From NCBI GenBank assembly GCA_028716265.1, contig JAQUQD010000031.1, positions 1 to 34,083 on the forward strand: a DNA stretch of 34,083 bases, written 5' to 3'. Positions 19,479 through 27,727 of this stretch are shown one piece after another (position 1 is the first letter of the stretch; every line of letters begins with the position of its first letter). Below the pieces are notes generated by a model. The model was not told the DNA's origin. It did not search any database and saw only the letters and a list, made by a program, of their open reading frames with translations. Source of the DNA: Bacteroidales bacterium (GTDB lineage: Bacteria; Bacteroidota; Bacteroidia; Bacteroidales; JAGONC01). The position numbers and the translations under genes are program-made.

Positions 19479-19508
19479 TTTGTTATTATATTTTTTTATA
19501 TAATTTTG
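19479..19508 (+). promoter_or_regulatory. Bacteroidota-type promoter (TTTG ... TAATTTTG) for the ArsR-type gene
   Basis: TTTG at 19479-19482 and TAATTTTG at 19501-19508 are separated by 18 nt, close to the phylum's -33/-7 arrangement. This is the only promoter in the window where both elements are apparent. The ATG follows 17 nt later. The flanking DNA is very AT-rich. Confidence 0.65.
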
Positions 19509-19525
19509 TATAAAAATTAAACAAC

Positions 19526-19822
19526 ATGCAAAAATCAGGATTGGATATCACAAAATTGGAATCTGCCGCCTCCAGATTAAGGGCTCTTGCCCATCCCATG
19601 CGCATTGCCATCATTGAACTGCTGGAAGAGAATCAGAAAATGAGCGTGACTGAGATCTACAAACATCTCAAGATCGAACAGGCTTCCGCTTCCCATCACC
19701 TGAACATCTTGAAAAGCAAAGGAGTCCTGGTCTCAAGAAGGGATGGAAAAAAGATCCACTATTCTCTGAAAAATGAAGCATTGGTCGACCTGGTGAACTG
19801 CCTCAACCGGTGTGGTGAGTAA
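19526..19822 (+). CDS. ArsR-family winged-helix transcriptional regulator
   Basis: A 98-residue winged helix-turn-helix: LRALAHPMRIAIIELLEEN, then MSVTEIYKHLKIEQASASHH as recognition region, LNILKSKGVLVSRRDGKKIHYSL as the wing. This is the ArsR/SmtB fold. The classic metal site ELCVCDL in helix 3 is absent, so arsenic or zinc sensing by that site is unlikely. Two cysteines at the C-terminus (NCLNRC) form a CxxxC pair that could bind metal or respond to oxidation; that is speculation. It is monocistronic, has its own promoter, and converges with the Ig-like lipoprotein gene 20 nt downstream. No neighbouring resistance or transport gene indicates a target. Confidence 0.88.
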   Translation: MQKSGLDITKLESAASRLRALAHPMRIAIIELLEENQKMSVTEIYKHLKIEQASASHHLNILKSKGVLVSRRDGKKIHYSLKNEALVDLVNCLNRCGE

Positions 19823-19842
19823 GTCCCTTTTCGCAACATAGC

Positions 19843-21522
19843 TTATTTTTTCCCGGATAGCTGCCAGGTTTCCTCTGAGACCCAGTTTGCCCTTATATCG
19901 AGGACCTTCTCATAATACTGCACCTTCTCAGGTTCCCTCTTCAGGATATAGTGGCCTGTATCCCACTGTTCATTGCGGTTCCGGTCAAAAATGACCTTCA
20001 TGCGGTATTTGCCCGGATTCAGCCAGGGGAATTCAATTTTGTCCGATTCCCTGCTATGAACGATTCGTTGTTCAACAACCACTTCCTTGTCTGTCAGCAG
20101 CTGTACGATGTACTGGTCGCTGGTGTCAGCACCTGTCACATTGATGATCATGCTTCCGTATTCCTCTTTCTTCCGGTCGCTGAACGGGAAAATGATGGTA
20201 TCATGACTTGTCCCGCGCAGTGAGATGAAAGTCGAATCCGGAATGAACAGCTGGTAGCTGCTGTCAGCCTGCCTACTGAAGGGAATGGTCAGTTTGCGGT
20301 GCAGGCTGTCGCTGAAGACGGATTCAGGGACAAGGGTGTCCTTTCCGGCGATAAGTCTCAGTCGTGAGAGGTCGCTCCGGACGACTGGATGGCTGAACTG
20401 GAGGGTCAGCTGGCGGAAGGGGTCCAGCTTGCCTCCGCGGGTGTTGTTGGTGATGAGAAGCTTTTCCCCTCCCTCATCTTTCTTTGATCTGGTTTCCCTG
20501 ACAATAGGGCTTGTGAGGATGCGGACCGTGTCGAAGATGGCCGTGTGATCGGCCACCTCCATAAAGGCTGTATCCGGGCAGTCCCTCTTCAGCCACAGGA
20601 TCAGTGTGTCCTTTTTTACGTTCCATTCAGGCAAATACCACGGTGCCCCGGGAAGGGAATCGAGCAACCGGAAATTGGGGTGACTGACAGGCATCCTGAA
20701 GACCAGACGCACGGATCCGTTGGAAAATGCCTTATTCTCCAGGATCCGCTGGGAAGAATCAGTTTCCTGAAAGAGATATAGGATCGGTTCCGGCAATACC
20801 GCTCTGGGTTCGGGCGTGCTGTCAGTGAGGTCGATAGCTTCTGGTTCAGCGATGTACCATGGTTTTACCAAAGTATCTGCAAATGCGATCAGCTCGTTGG
20901 GATCATCGTACATGTAATTTCCGTTGACTTCTTTCATTGCAAAAAGAAGGTACTGCAGATCCCTGAGATGATAAAAATGAAAGATACCTGATGAATCGGT
21001 CCGGGCAACATAATAAGGCCGCTCATGGTATGGCACCGAGTCACCCGGCGCATCGAACAGTGCTACATGTACATTGAATTCGGGTTGAAGCGTAAATGCA
21101 TTGACTACCTTGCCATGCAAAGAAAACGAATCCAGGACGGGGCCGGTAGAGAATACGTACCGGTAGTCGGTCAGGGGATTGTTCTCGGTGATGTCGGTAA
21201 TGGCCTTACCCAGGAAGAGGGTATAGGTGGAGTTTTCCCTGAGCGTATCCTTAAAATTGATCGTGACCGCCTTTCCGCGCATTTTGAACTCGGGCTCTTC
21301 CTCAAGCGGAGGGGAGATGATCACCTGTTCCTTTACGCTTTTGACCTGCACATATTCATTGAAGGTCAGCTGGATCTGGTTCTGGCTGAAGTTCACCGAC
21401 CTGTTTTCAGGCTGGCTGATGATAACTTCCGGAGGGGTTATATCCCTGGGTCCGCCGGTGGGGGCGACAGGATTGGCGCATGACCAGACAAACAGGACGA
21501 TAGCCAGCCTGACCAGGTGCAT
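19843..21522 (-). CDS. Ig-like domain lipoprotein of unknown function
   Basis: From the ATG at 21522 the protein begins MHLVRLAIVLFVWSC, a short signal with a lipobox-like VWSC (Cys15), followed by ANPVAPTGGPRDITPP. An SbsA-type Ig-like (Big_5) domain follows (about residues 28-130; IISQPENRSVNFSQNQIQLT, then STYTLFLGKAITD and YRYVFSTG). The rest is beta-rich, and the end has NPGKYRMKVIFDRNRNEQWD, typical of this Bacteroidota lipoprotein family. Length 559 aa. The 29 residues added by the track are upstream of a natural signal peptide and overlap the promoter. It is divergent from the M1 peptidase gene. It probably resides at the outer membrane; the function is unknown. Confidence 0.82.
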   Translation of the reverse strand: MHLVRLAIVLFVWSCANPVAPTGGPRDITPPEVIISQPENRSVNFSQNQIQLTFNEYVQVKSVKEQVIISPPLEEEPEFKMRGKAVTINFKDTLRENSTYTLFLGKAITDITENNPLTDYRYVFSTGPVLDSFSLHGKVVNAFTLQPEFNVHVALFDAPGDSVPYHERPYYVARTDSSGIFHFYHLRDLQYLLFAMKEVNGNYMYDDPNELIAFADTLVKPWYIAEPEAIDLTDSTPEPRAVLPEPILYLFQETDSSQRILENKAFSNGSVRLVFRMPVSHPNFRLLDSLPGAPWYLPEWNVKKDTLILWLKRDCPDTAFMEVADHTAIFDTVRILTSPIVRETRSKKDEGGEKLLITNNTRGGKLDPFRQLTLQFSHPVVRSDLSRLRLIAGKDTLVPESVFSDSLHRKLTIPFSRQADSSYQLFIPDSTFISLRGTSHDTIIFPFSDRKKEEYGSMIINVTGADTSDQYIVQLLTDKEVVVEQRIVHSRESDKIEFPWLNPGKYRMKVIFDRNRNEQWDTGHYILKREPEKVQYYEKVLDIRANWVSEETWQLSGKK

Positions 21523-21570
21523 GAGGATCGTGTATCCGGATTTCCAGCTCAACTCGAATGTTTTGTGATA

Positions 21571-21578
21571 CAAAAGTA
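21571..21578 (-). promoter_or_regulatory. TAnnTTTG promoter element for the Ig-like lipoprotein
   Basis: On the minus strand the sequence reads TACTTTTG, a full -7 match, 48 nt before the ATG at 21522. It supports that start over the track's start at 21609, which lies upstream of the promoter. Confidence 0.55.
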
Positions 21579-21635
21579 ACAATAGTGGGCAGGAGACCTG
21601 AAGAGGCATCGCACTTTTTTAATAACTTTACACGG

Positions 21636-23585
21636 ATGAAAGCCATCTGTCTCTCCGGTATCCTGTGCCTGCTCACCTTTTTTCCGGATTCTGTCTTTCC
21701 CCAGTACAGACCGGAAACAGAGGCGCTGAACACCATCGCCGCCACTGATCAGAAAGCGATGCGATACCTTCCGAAAAAAAGTCCATCCGGCTCACGGTCC
21801 GGTTATGATGTGACCTATCATCGTTTCAGTTATTTTGTCGACCCTGCCGTTTGGTTTTTAGACGGTTCAGTCACCACTTGTTTCAGAGTCCTTGAAAGTG
21901 ATTTTCAGCAGCTAACCTTTGACCTGAGCCACGCATTGGTGGTTGATTCGGTTATCTTTCACCAGCGTGACGTGATTTACGATCACACGACAGATAGCCG
22001 CTTAACGATCCTTTTAGGAGAGACCCTTCCTGCGGGGCAGCTGGATTCCGTTACGGTATTTTATCATGGGATACCCGAACTTGGGGAAGGGTTTGGGTCG
22101 TTTGAGCAAGCATATCATGCCGGGGAGCCGGTGATATGGACATTGTCGGAACCATACGGCTCAAGCGATTGGTGGCCCTGTAAGGATGGTCTGGATGACA
22201 AGATCGATTCGATCGATATGATTATCACAACGCCCGCCAGGTACCGCGTTGCCGGCAATGGTCTGCTGGTGGAAGAAAAGGAGGTTGGCCCCGACAAGGT
22301 CTATCACTGGAAGCACCGTTATTCCATCGCCCCATACCTCATCGCTTTTGCGGTGACGAATTATGAATTCTATTCCGACTGGTGCGTAACCGGGTCCGAT
22401 TCGGTGGAGGTCCTCAATTATGTTTATCCGGAAAACATAGAGAGTGCCCGAAAGGGTACAGGGGAACTGATCCGGGTGATGCAGTATTTTATCGAGCGGT
22501 TTGGGCCTTATCCATTCCGGGAAGAAAAATATGGTCACGCCCAGTTCAGTCATGGCGGAGGCATGGAACACCAGACCATGTCGTTCATGGGGGGATTCGG
22601 TTTTGAGCTCTCATCGCACGAGCTGGCGCATTCCTGGTTTGGCAACATGATTACCTGCGGCTCCTGGCATGAGGTATGGCTGAACGAGGGCTTTGCCACC
22701 TACTGCGCCGGGCTGGCCTATGAACGTTTTTTCCCGGATCTGTACTGGCGCATCTGGAAAAACAACAACATCGCCTACATCACCCAGGCTCCCGACGGGG
22801 CTGTTTATGTGGCTGACACGACCTCGGTGGCACGCATCTTCAACTCACGGCTGTCGTACAGCAAGGGGGCTTTTGTTCTGCACATGCTCCGGTGGATCAT
22901 TGGGGATGAACTTTTTTTCAGAGCCATCCACAATTACCTGACAGATCCCGCACTGACCTACGGCTTTGCCAGCACCACCGACCTGAAACAACACCTGGAA
23001 GAGGCCTGCCTGCTCGACCTGACCGGATTTTTCGAGGACTGGTACACCGGCGAAGGATACCCTTCCTATACACTCCTGTGCTACCCCTTGCCGGATTCAC
23101 AGTACCAGCTGATCATTTACCAGAAGCAGTCGCACCCGTCGGTCGATTTCTTTGAGATGCCCCTGCCTGTACGTTTTAAAAGTTCAACCGGGGATACCCT
23201 TATGGTCCTTGACCACCACTACTCCGGCGAAGCTTTCGTGGTCAACCCGGGATTTGTCGCTGACTCCATCCTGTTTGATCCCGACCGGTGGATCGTTTCC
23301 AGGGGCAATTCGGTGATCATCAATCCACCGGATGATTCCCGCGACGCCATACAAATGCTTCCCAATCCAACAGGCCAGCTGCTTCAGGTTGTGACGCAAA
23401 CACTGGAGATAGAGTCCCTTATGCTTTTTGACCTTTCCGGGCGACACTTTCAGGTACCCATGGTTACCGTTCTCCCCCGCCGATCCATATCCGTTGATCT
23501 GTCAGCCTGCCCTTCCGGTACTTATCTGTTGAAGATTTACACGCCAACCGGGATCAAGTCAGGTAAAGTGATCAAGATCGATTGA
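21636..23585 (+). CDS. Secreted M1-family metallopeptidase with type IX sorting domain
   Basis: A zinc aminopeptidase of family M1. Starting at ATG 21636 gives a signal peptide (MKAICLSGILCLLTFFPDSV, cleavage near FPQ). The exopeptidase motif GGGMEHQTM is near residue 307 and the zinc site HELAH is at about 328-332 with the third ligand in NEGFATY at about 351, a normal HExxH-18-E spacing. After the catalytic domain the last 75 residues (MLPNPTGQLLQVV, LMLFDLSGRHF, LSACPSGTYLLKIYT, KVIKID) form a type A C-terminal sorting domain for type IX secretion. So this protein is a predicted cargo of the GldKLMN machinery encoded at the start of the window. Length 649 aa. The track's upstream start overlaps the divergent promoter region. 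Confidence 0.9.
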   Translation: MKAICLSGILCLLTFFPDSVFPQYRPETEALNTIAATDQKAMRYLPKKSPSGSRSGYDVTYHRFSYFVDPAVWFLDGSVTTCFRVLESDFQQLTFDLSHALVVDSVIFHQRDVIYDHTTDSRLTILLGETLPAGQLDSVTVFYHGIPELGEGFGSFEQAYHAGEPVIWTLSEPYGSSDWWPCKDGLDDKIDSIDMIITTPARYRVAGNGLLVEEKEVGPDKVYHWKHRYSIAPYLIAFAVTNYEFYSDWCVTGSDSVEVLNYVYPENIESARKGTGELIRVMQYFIERFGPYPFREEKYGHAQFSHGGGMEHQTMSFMGGFGFELSSHELAHSWFGNMITCGSWHEVWLNEGFATYCAGLAYERFFPDLYWRIWKNNNIAYITQAPDGAVYVADTTSVARIFNSRLSYSKGAFVLHMLRWIIGDELFFRAIHNYLTDPALTYGFASTTDLKQHLEEACLLDLTGFFEDWYTGEGYPSYTLLCYPLPDSQYQLIIYQKQSHPSVDFFEMPLPVRFKSSTGDTLMVLDHHYSGEAFVVNPGFVADSILFDPDRWIVSRGNSVIINPPDDSRDAIQMLPNPTGQLLQVVTQTLEIESLMLFDLSGRHFQVPMVTVLPRRSISVDLSACPSGTYLLKIYTPTGIKSGKVIKID

Positions 23586-23642
23586 ACCCGATCTCTTCTG
23601 AAGGTCCCCGTGTCTAACAGGCTGGAGTTATCCTTATTTTTT

Positions 23643-23650
23643 TACCTTTG
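23643..23650 (+). promoter_or_regulatory. TAnnTTTG promoter element for gpmA
   Basis: TACCTTTG is a full -7 match 30 nt before the gpmA ATG. The track's start (23648) lies inside this element and is therefore unlikely. Confidence 0.6.
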
Positions 23651-23680
23651 CAGTCAATTTGTCAATTAACAGGTTACGAT

Positions 23681-24424
23681 ATGAAACGATTGGTATTGCT
23701 CCGTCATGGAGAAAGTGTATGGAACAGGGATAACCGTTTTACCGGGTGGACTGATGTGGACCTTTCTGAAAAGGGGATTGAAGAAGCCCGTGAAGCTGGC
23801 CGGGTGCTGAAACGGGAAGGTTTTCAATTAAAGCTTGCCTATACTTCATACCTGAAGAGGGCTATCCGGACACTCTGGCTGACCCTGGACGAGATGGACA
23901 TGATGTGGATCCCTATACGCAATACGTGGCGGCTGAACGAAAAACACTACGGTGCGCTGCAGGGTATGAACAAGAAAGAGATGGCAGCGCAGTATGGCGA
24001 GGCCCAGGTAAAGATCTGGCGGCGCAGCTATGATATTCCACCTGCACCCATGGCACCTGATGATCCGCGCCATGCCCGGTTTGAAGCTAAGTACGCCGGC
24101 CTGGACCCCGTCGATATCCCTTCCACCGAATCCCTTAAGGAAACGGTCATACGACTCATCCCTTACTGGGAAAAGGAAATCATACCCTCACTGAAGAAAT
24201 ATGATGACGTGCTGATCTCTGCCCATGGCAACAGCCTGCGGGCTGCCGTTAAGATACTGAAGAACATCAGCGAACAGGATATCGTCGAATTCAACATCCC
24301 CACAGGCATCCCTTATGTGTTTGAGTTTGACGATGATCTTCAGCTCATGAAGGATTACTTTATTGGCGACCCGGAAGAGATCCGCAAGAAGATGGAGCAA
24401 GTTGCCAATCAGGGCAAGAAGTAG
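23681..24424 (+). CDS. gpmA: 2,3-bisphosphoglycerate-dependent phosphoglycerate mutase
   Basis: GpmA interconverts 3- and 2-phosphoglycerate in glycolysis. From ATG 23681 the protein begins [20 protein letters not shown], with the phosphohistidine RHGE at residues 8-11. It continues with [52 protein letters not shown] and the second catalytic histidine in SAHGNSLRA. Length 247 aa is normal. Its stop codon lies 12 nt from the convergent nadD stop, and the G of TAG starts the perfect palindrome GACCTGCAGGTC. Confidence 0.96.
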   Translation: MKRLVLLRHGESVWNRDNRFTGWTDVDLSEKGIEEAREAGRVLKREGFQLKLAYTSYLKRAIRTLWLTLDEMDMMWIPIRNTWRLNEKHYGALQGMNKKEMAAQYGEAQVKIWRRSYDIPPAPMAPDDPRHARFEAKYAGLDPVDIPSTESLKETVIRLIPYWEKEIIPSLKKYDDVLISAHGNSLRAAVKILKNISEQDIVEFNIPTGIPYVFEFDDDLQLMKDYFIGDPEEIRKKMEQVANQGKK

Positions 24425-24436
24425 ACCTGCAGGTCA

Positions 24437-25030
24437 TCACACCTCGTAGAAATGCATCTCCATGATGTGCCTGTAGACCTTTTCCTGTAAAAGGTACGAA
24501 ACATTTTTCCCCTGCGCGATGGATTCCCGGATGAAGCTGGAGGAGATGTCCATCAGCGGCGCTTCTATGAATTTTACCTTAGGATGATCCCCGTAGGGAT
24601 GCTCTTCCGTGTAGGGACGGGGATATACGTATAACTCATAGAACTGCAGGATCTGATCGTAATTCTTCCATTTATGGAAAGTGGGAAGCACATCGGATCC
24701 GGTGAGCAGTACCAGGCGTTTTTCGGGATACTTCTCGTGGAGATAGGTCAAGGTATTGATGGTGTAGGATGGCTGCGGGAGATTGAATTCAATGTTGGAG
24801 GCTTTTAGCCGCGGGATATCTTCCACGGCCATGTTCACCATGTAATAACGGTGATGGTCGGCCAGCAGGGTCTTTTTATCCTTGAATGGATTATGAGGTG
24901 AGATGATGAACCAGATCTCGTCCAGATCGGTGAATTCAAGGGCATACTGCGCAATGATCAGATGTCCCAGATGGATCGGATTGAATGATCCGAAAAAAAG
25001 ACCGATGTTGTTAAAATAACCTGCTCTCAT
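24437..25030 (-). CDS. nadD: Nicotinate-nucleotide adenylyltransferase
   Basis: NadD joins nicotinate mononucleotide and ATP to give deamido-NAD in NAD synthesis. The nucleotidyltransferase motif GSFNPIHLGHLIIAQ is near the N-terminus, followed by ISPHNPFK, then LLTGSDVLPTFHKW and the C-terminal SSFIRESIAQGK (the ISSTxIR-type site). Length 197 aa. The ATG overlaps the gmk stop as ATGA, so translation is probably coupled; it is the last gene of yicC-gmk-nadD. Confidence 0.95.
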   Translation of the reverse strand: MRAGYFNNIGLFFGSFNPIHLGHLIIAQYALEFTDLDEIWFIISPHNPFKDKKTLLADHHRYYMVNMAVEDIPRLKASNIEFNLPQPSYTINTLTYLHEKYPEKRLVLLTGSDVLPTFHKWKNYDQILQFYELYVYPRPYTEEHPYGDHPKVKFIEAPLMDISSSFIRESIAQGKNVSYLLQEKVYRHIMEMHFYEV

Positions 25031-25629
25031 ATGACTGAATCCTGTATGTCTTTTTCCCCGAGAAACCGGCTGACAACCTGTTCCGCCTCTTTCAGCGCTG
25101 TTTCAAGCCGGTCGTTGACAAGTGTATAGTCGAACCGGCTGGCATAGGTGATTTCCAGGGATGCTTTCTGTATCCGTTCCCGGATGCTGCTTTCAGGATC
25201 TGCTTTGCGGGCCCTGAGGCGTCTCTCCAGCTCCTCAAGCGAAGGGGGCATGACAAAGATAGCCAGGGCCCGGTCGCCGAAATATTGCTTAAGGTTCGTC
25301 CCCCCTTTCACGTCCACATCGAAGAGGATGTGATGACTTTCCTGCCAGATACGCCTGACTTCCTGTTTCAGCGTGCCGTAATACTTTCCGGGATACACCT
25401 GCTCCCACTCGATAAAGGCTTCTTCGCTGATCTTTTTCCGGAATTTCTCAACGCTCAGGAAGTAATAATCCTTCCCTTCGATTTCGTGGCTGCGTGGAGG
25501 CCTGCTGCAGGCGGAAACTGAAAAGACAAGATTCAGCCCCGCTTCCAGAAGATGTTTTACGACGGTTGTCTTCCCTGCGCCTGAAGGAGCGGAGACAATG
25601 ATCACCCTGCCTTTTTTCTCAGAGTACAT
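25027..25629 (-). CDS. gmk: Guanylate kinase
   Basis: Gmk phosphorylates GMP to GDP. The P-loop is APSGAGKTT (residues 14-22), followed by the GMP-binding region SACSRPPRSHEIEGKDYYFL and the HHILFDVDVKGG strand, and by the arginine-rich lid RRLRARKADPESSIRERI. Length 200 aa is normal. It overlaps the end of yicC by 11 nt and the start of nadD by 4 nt, consistent with a tightly coupled operon. Confidence 0.96.
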   Translation of the reverse strand: MYSEKKGRVIIVSAPSGAGKTTVVKHLLEAGLNLVFSVSACSRPPRSHEIEGKDYYFLSVEKFRKKISEEAFIEWEQVYPGKYYGTLKQEVRRIWQESHHILFDVDVKGGTNLKQYFGDRALAIFVMPPSLEELERRLRARKADPESSIRERIQKASLEITYASRFDYTLVNDRLETALKEAEQVVSRFLGEKDIQDSVI

Positions 25630-26494
25630 TGGACAGCTGCTCCTTAATCTTTTCCAGTTCGTCCTTCATCTGCACCACCAGTTTCTGAATGTTCACCTCA
25701 TTGGCTTTTGCGCCCAGGGTGTTGATCTCCCGTCCGATCTCCTGCGAAATAAAGGTGAGCTTCTTACCATTGCTTCTTTCCTCGTTCATGGTTTCCAAAA
25801 AGTAATCACAGTGTTTCCTTAACCTGACCTTTTCCTCACTGATGTCAATTTTGTCGAGATAATAAAGCAGTTCCTGTTCGAACCGGTTGGCATCGAGCCG
25901 GGTTTCATCGGCTATCTCCGCCAGGTTCTTCAGCAGCCTTTCCCTGATCATACTGATCCGGTTCTCTTCATAAGGGATGATCTCTTCGAGGTATGCCAGG
26001 ATCAAATGGATACGTTTTTCCATGTCAGCCTGAAGGATAGCTCCCTCCTGCATCCTGAACAGATTGGCTGCATCCATTGCCCTTTCGGCGGATGACCTGA
26101 TCGTTTCCCACTCTTCCGGAATCATCACCTCTTTTTGCTGACTGAGAACATCCGGTAATCTTGTCAGGAGAGGAAGATAGGGTCTGAAGTCGTCCTCCCC
26201 GATCCCAGCAGCCAATTCACGCAATTCGTCCATATACCTTTGTGCAACGGACATATTGACCGAATAATGATTTTCGTCGGAATTGCTGTCGACCGTGATG
26301 CTCAGGTCGATCTTGCCTCTTTCCAGCCTGTCGGCAAGCATTGACCGTAGCTCCATATCCTTTTCCCTGTACCGCCCCGGAGTCTTGATGCTGATGTCGG
26401 TCTGCTTGCTGTTGAGGGTACGGACCTCAATGTGGATGATCCTGCTGTTGAATTCCACATCTTCCTTTCCGTAGCCAGTCATTGATTTGATCAT
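25619..26494 (-). CDS. YicC/YloC-family endoribonuclease
   Basis: The YicC family was recently assigned RNA-cleaving activity; it has an N-terminal YicC domain and a C-terminal DUF1732. The start at 26494 gives MIKSMTGYGKEDVEFNSR, the near-universal family N-terminus. The seven residues added by the track (from 26515) would place the start codon at the predicted transcription start. RTLNSKQTDISIKTPGRYRE is the conserved early block and TFISQEIGREINTLGAKAN the conserved C-terminal block. Length 291 aa. It heads the yicC-gmk-nadD operon, a linkage seen in many bacteria for yicC and gmk. Confidence 0.92.
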   Translation of the reverse strand: MIKSMTGYGKEDVEFNSRIIHIEVRTLNSKQTDISIKTPGRYREKDMELRSMLADRLERGKIDLSITVDSNSDENHYSVNMSVAQRYMDELRELAAGIGEDDFRPYLPLLTRLPDVLSQQKEVMIPEEWETIRSSAERAMDAANLFRMQEGAILQADMEKRIHLILAYLEEIIPYEENRISMIRERLLKNLAEIADETRLDANRFEQELLYYLDKIDISEEKVRLRKHCDYFLETMNEERSNGKKLTFISQEIGREINTLGAKANEVNIQKLVVQMKDELEKIKEQLSNVL

Positions 26495-26517
26495 AGGGCT
26501 TTTCTCTTGCGTCATGA

Positions 26518-26525
26518 CAAAGATA
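26518..26525 (-). promoter_or_regulatory. TAnnTTTG promoter element for yicC-gmk-nadD
   Basis: The minus strand reads TATCTTTG, a full -7 match, 23 nt before the chosen yicC start at 26494. A start at 26515 would lie only 2 nt downstream of it. Confidence 0.55.
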
Positions 26526-26563
26526 AAAATTTAAAAGAAGGAGGTGAAGGGTAAAATTTTAAC

Positions 26564-26571
26564 TAAATTTG
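26564..26571 (+). promoter_or_regulatory. TAnnTTTG promoter element for the phospholipase D-family gene
   Basis: TAAATTTG is a full -7 match 25 nt before the TTG start at 26597. With the yicC element at 26518-26525 it makes a compact divergent promoter pair. Confidence 0.55.
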
Positions 26572-26596
26572 GAAAGCAACATCAGATCGTTCGGGG

Positions 26597-27670
26597 TTGA
26601 CAAATCCACAGGCGAAATACCAGCTTTTTGAGTATGCGGACGACTACCTTGGAGCCATGCTTGAAGATATCCGTCACGCCCGCAGGTATATTTACCTGCA
26701 GATGTATAAATACGGTAACGGTGAGAATGGGAAGCTCTTCAGGGATGAGCTGACAAGGAAATGCCGCCAGGGGGTGGAGGTCAAGGTGTTGATCGATTCA
26801 TGGGGGGCGTATGTGAATGATTCATTTTTTTCAGAGCTGATCCAGGCCGGGGGAGAGGTCCGCTATTTCAAGAAGATTAAGTTCTTCATCGATTTTTTCA
26901 CCAAGAATCACCGGAGAAATCACCGGAAGCTCCTTGTGATCGACGACCAAATCGTTCACCTGGGGTCGGCCAACATCGTGGAATATGCGAAAAGCTGGCG
27001 GGAAGCCATGTTTCGCATCCGCGGCGATATCGCTATACCGTTCAAGCGAGTCTTTTTAAGTGACTTTCGCATATACAGGAAGTATGTTTTTGAAAAACCT
27101 TCCTATGTCAGGACCATCAGGCATGGTTCCTTTGAGATCCTGCGTGACGTTCCATCCATTGCCATGCAGAGGATCCGGAAGAAGTACCTGGAGCTGATCC
27201 AGGCCGCTGAAAATGAGATCATCATCGAAACCCCCTATTTTCTTCCGGGGACCCAGTTGCGGAAAGGACTGATCAATGCCGCCCGGAGGGGTGTTGCCGT
27301 TAAGGTCTTTCTTCCCAAGCATTCCGATATGAGGATCATCGACATTCTCCGCAACCGGTACCTGGGGATGCTTTGCCGTCACCAGGTGCAGTTCCTTTTT
27401 TATGTGCCCGATAACCTTCATGCCAAGATCATCCTCGCCGACCGGCGTGCATTCATCCTTGGATCTCCCAATTTTGATTTCCGGAGTTTTCGCTACCAAC
27501 ATGAAATCGCCATCCTCGGACGCGATCCGGAGGCGGTCACCCTGGTGGTCGACCACATACTAGGCACGTTGAAAGACGCTGAGCCCTTCAACTACGATCA
27601 CTGGCTGAACCGGCCTTTCGTGGATAAATTCTTTGAGCGGTTACTGATCCCTTTCCGGCACTGGTTCTGA
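26597..27670 (+). CDS. Phospholipase D-family protein, cardiolipin synthase-like
   Basis: Two HKD phospholipase D motifs are intact: HRKLLVIDDQIVHLGSANI in the first half and HAKIILADRRAFILGSPNFD in the second. This arrangement is typical of cardiolipin synthases, which transfer phosphatidyl groups between phospholipids. The N-terminal membrane helices found in ClsA-type enzymes are missing; the protein starts directly at YLGAMLEDIRHARRYIYLQM, the beginning of the catalytic fold, so it resembles ClsB/ClsC-type or other PLD-fold proteins. The start appears to be TTG at 26597; the first in-frame ATG (about codon 20) would cut into the first strand and helix. Length 357 aa. The exact substrate is not determinable. 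Confidence 0.85.
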   Translation: MTNPQAKYQLFEYADDYLGAMLEDIRHARRYIYLQMYKYGNGENGKLFRDELTRKCRQGVEVKVLIDSWGAYVNDSFFSELIQAGGEVRYFKKIKFFIDFFTKNHRRNHRKLLVIDDQIVHLGSANIVEYAKSWREAMFRIRGDIAIPFKRVFLSDFRIYRKYVFEKPSYVRTIRHGSFEILRDVPSIAMQRIRKKYLELIQAAENEIIIETPYFLPGTQLRKGLINAARRGVAVKVFLPKHSDMRIIDILRNRYLGMLCRHQVQFLFYVPDNLHAKIILADRRAFILGSPNFDFRSFRYQHEIAILGRDPEAVTLVVDHILGTLKDAEPFNYDHWLNRPFVDKFFERLLIPFRHWF

Positions 27671-27672
27671 AG

Positions 27673-27722
27673 AAGGCACAAAGGCACAGAATTATATTAA
27701 ATACTTTGTGCCTTTGTGCCTT
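27673..27722. terminator. Repeat-derived bidirectional hairpin between convergent genes
   Basis: AAGGCACAAAGGCACA pairs perfectly with TGTGCCTTTGTGCCTT over 16 bp with an 18-nt AT-rich loop. It begins 3 nt after the PLD-family stop and ends 6 nt before the hsp20 stop, so it can serve as terminator for both. Each arm is two 8-nt units of the AGGCACA repeat also seen at 17750-17783, suggesting a dispersed element used as a terminator. Confidence 0.75.
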
Positions 27723-27727
27723 ACCCA

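Noticed and set aside
21623-21630. TAACTTTA as promoter for the M1 peptidase
   Set aside because: It has one mismatch and ends only 5 nt before the ATG, too close for a normal leader.
24424-24435. Palindrome GACCTGCAGGTC between gpmA and nadD
   Set aside because: No loop and no T tract; 12 nt is too short to call a terminator or binding site without comparative support.
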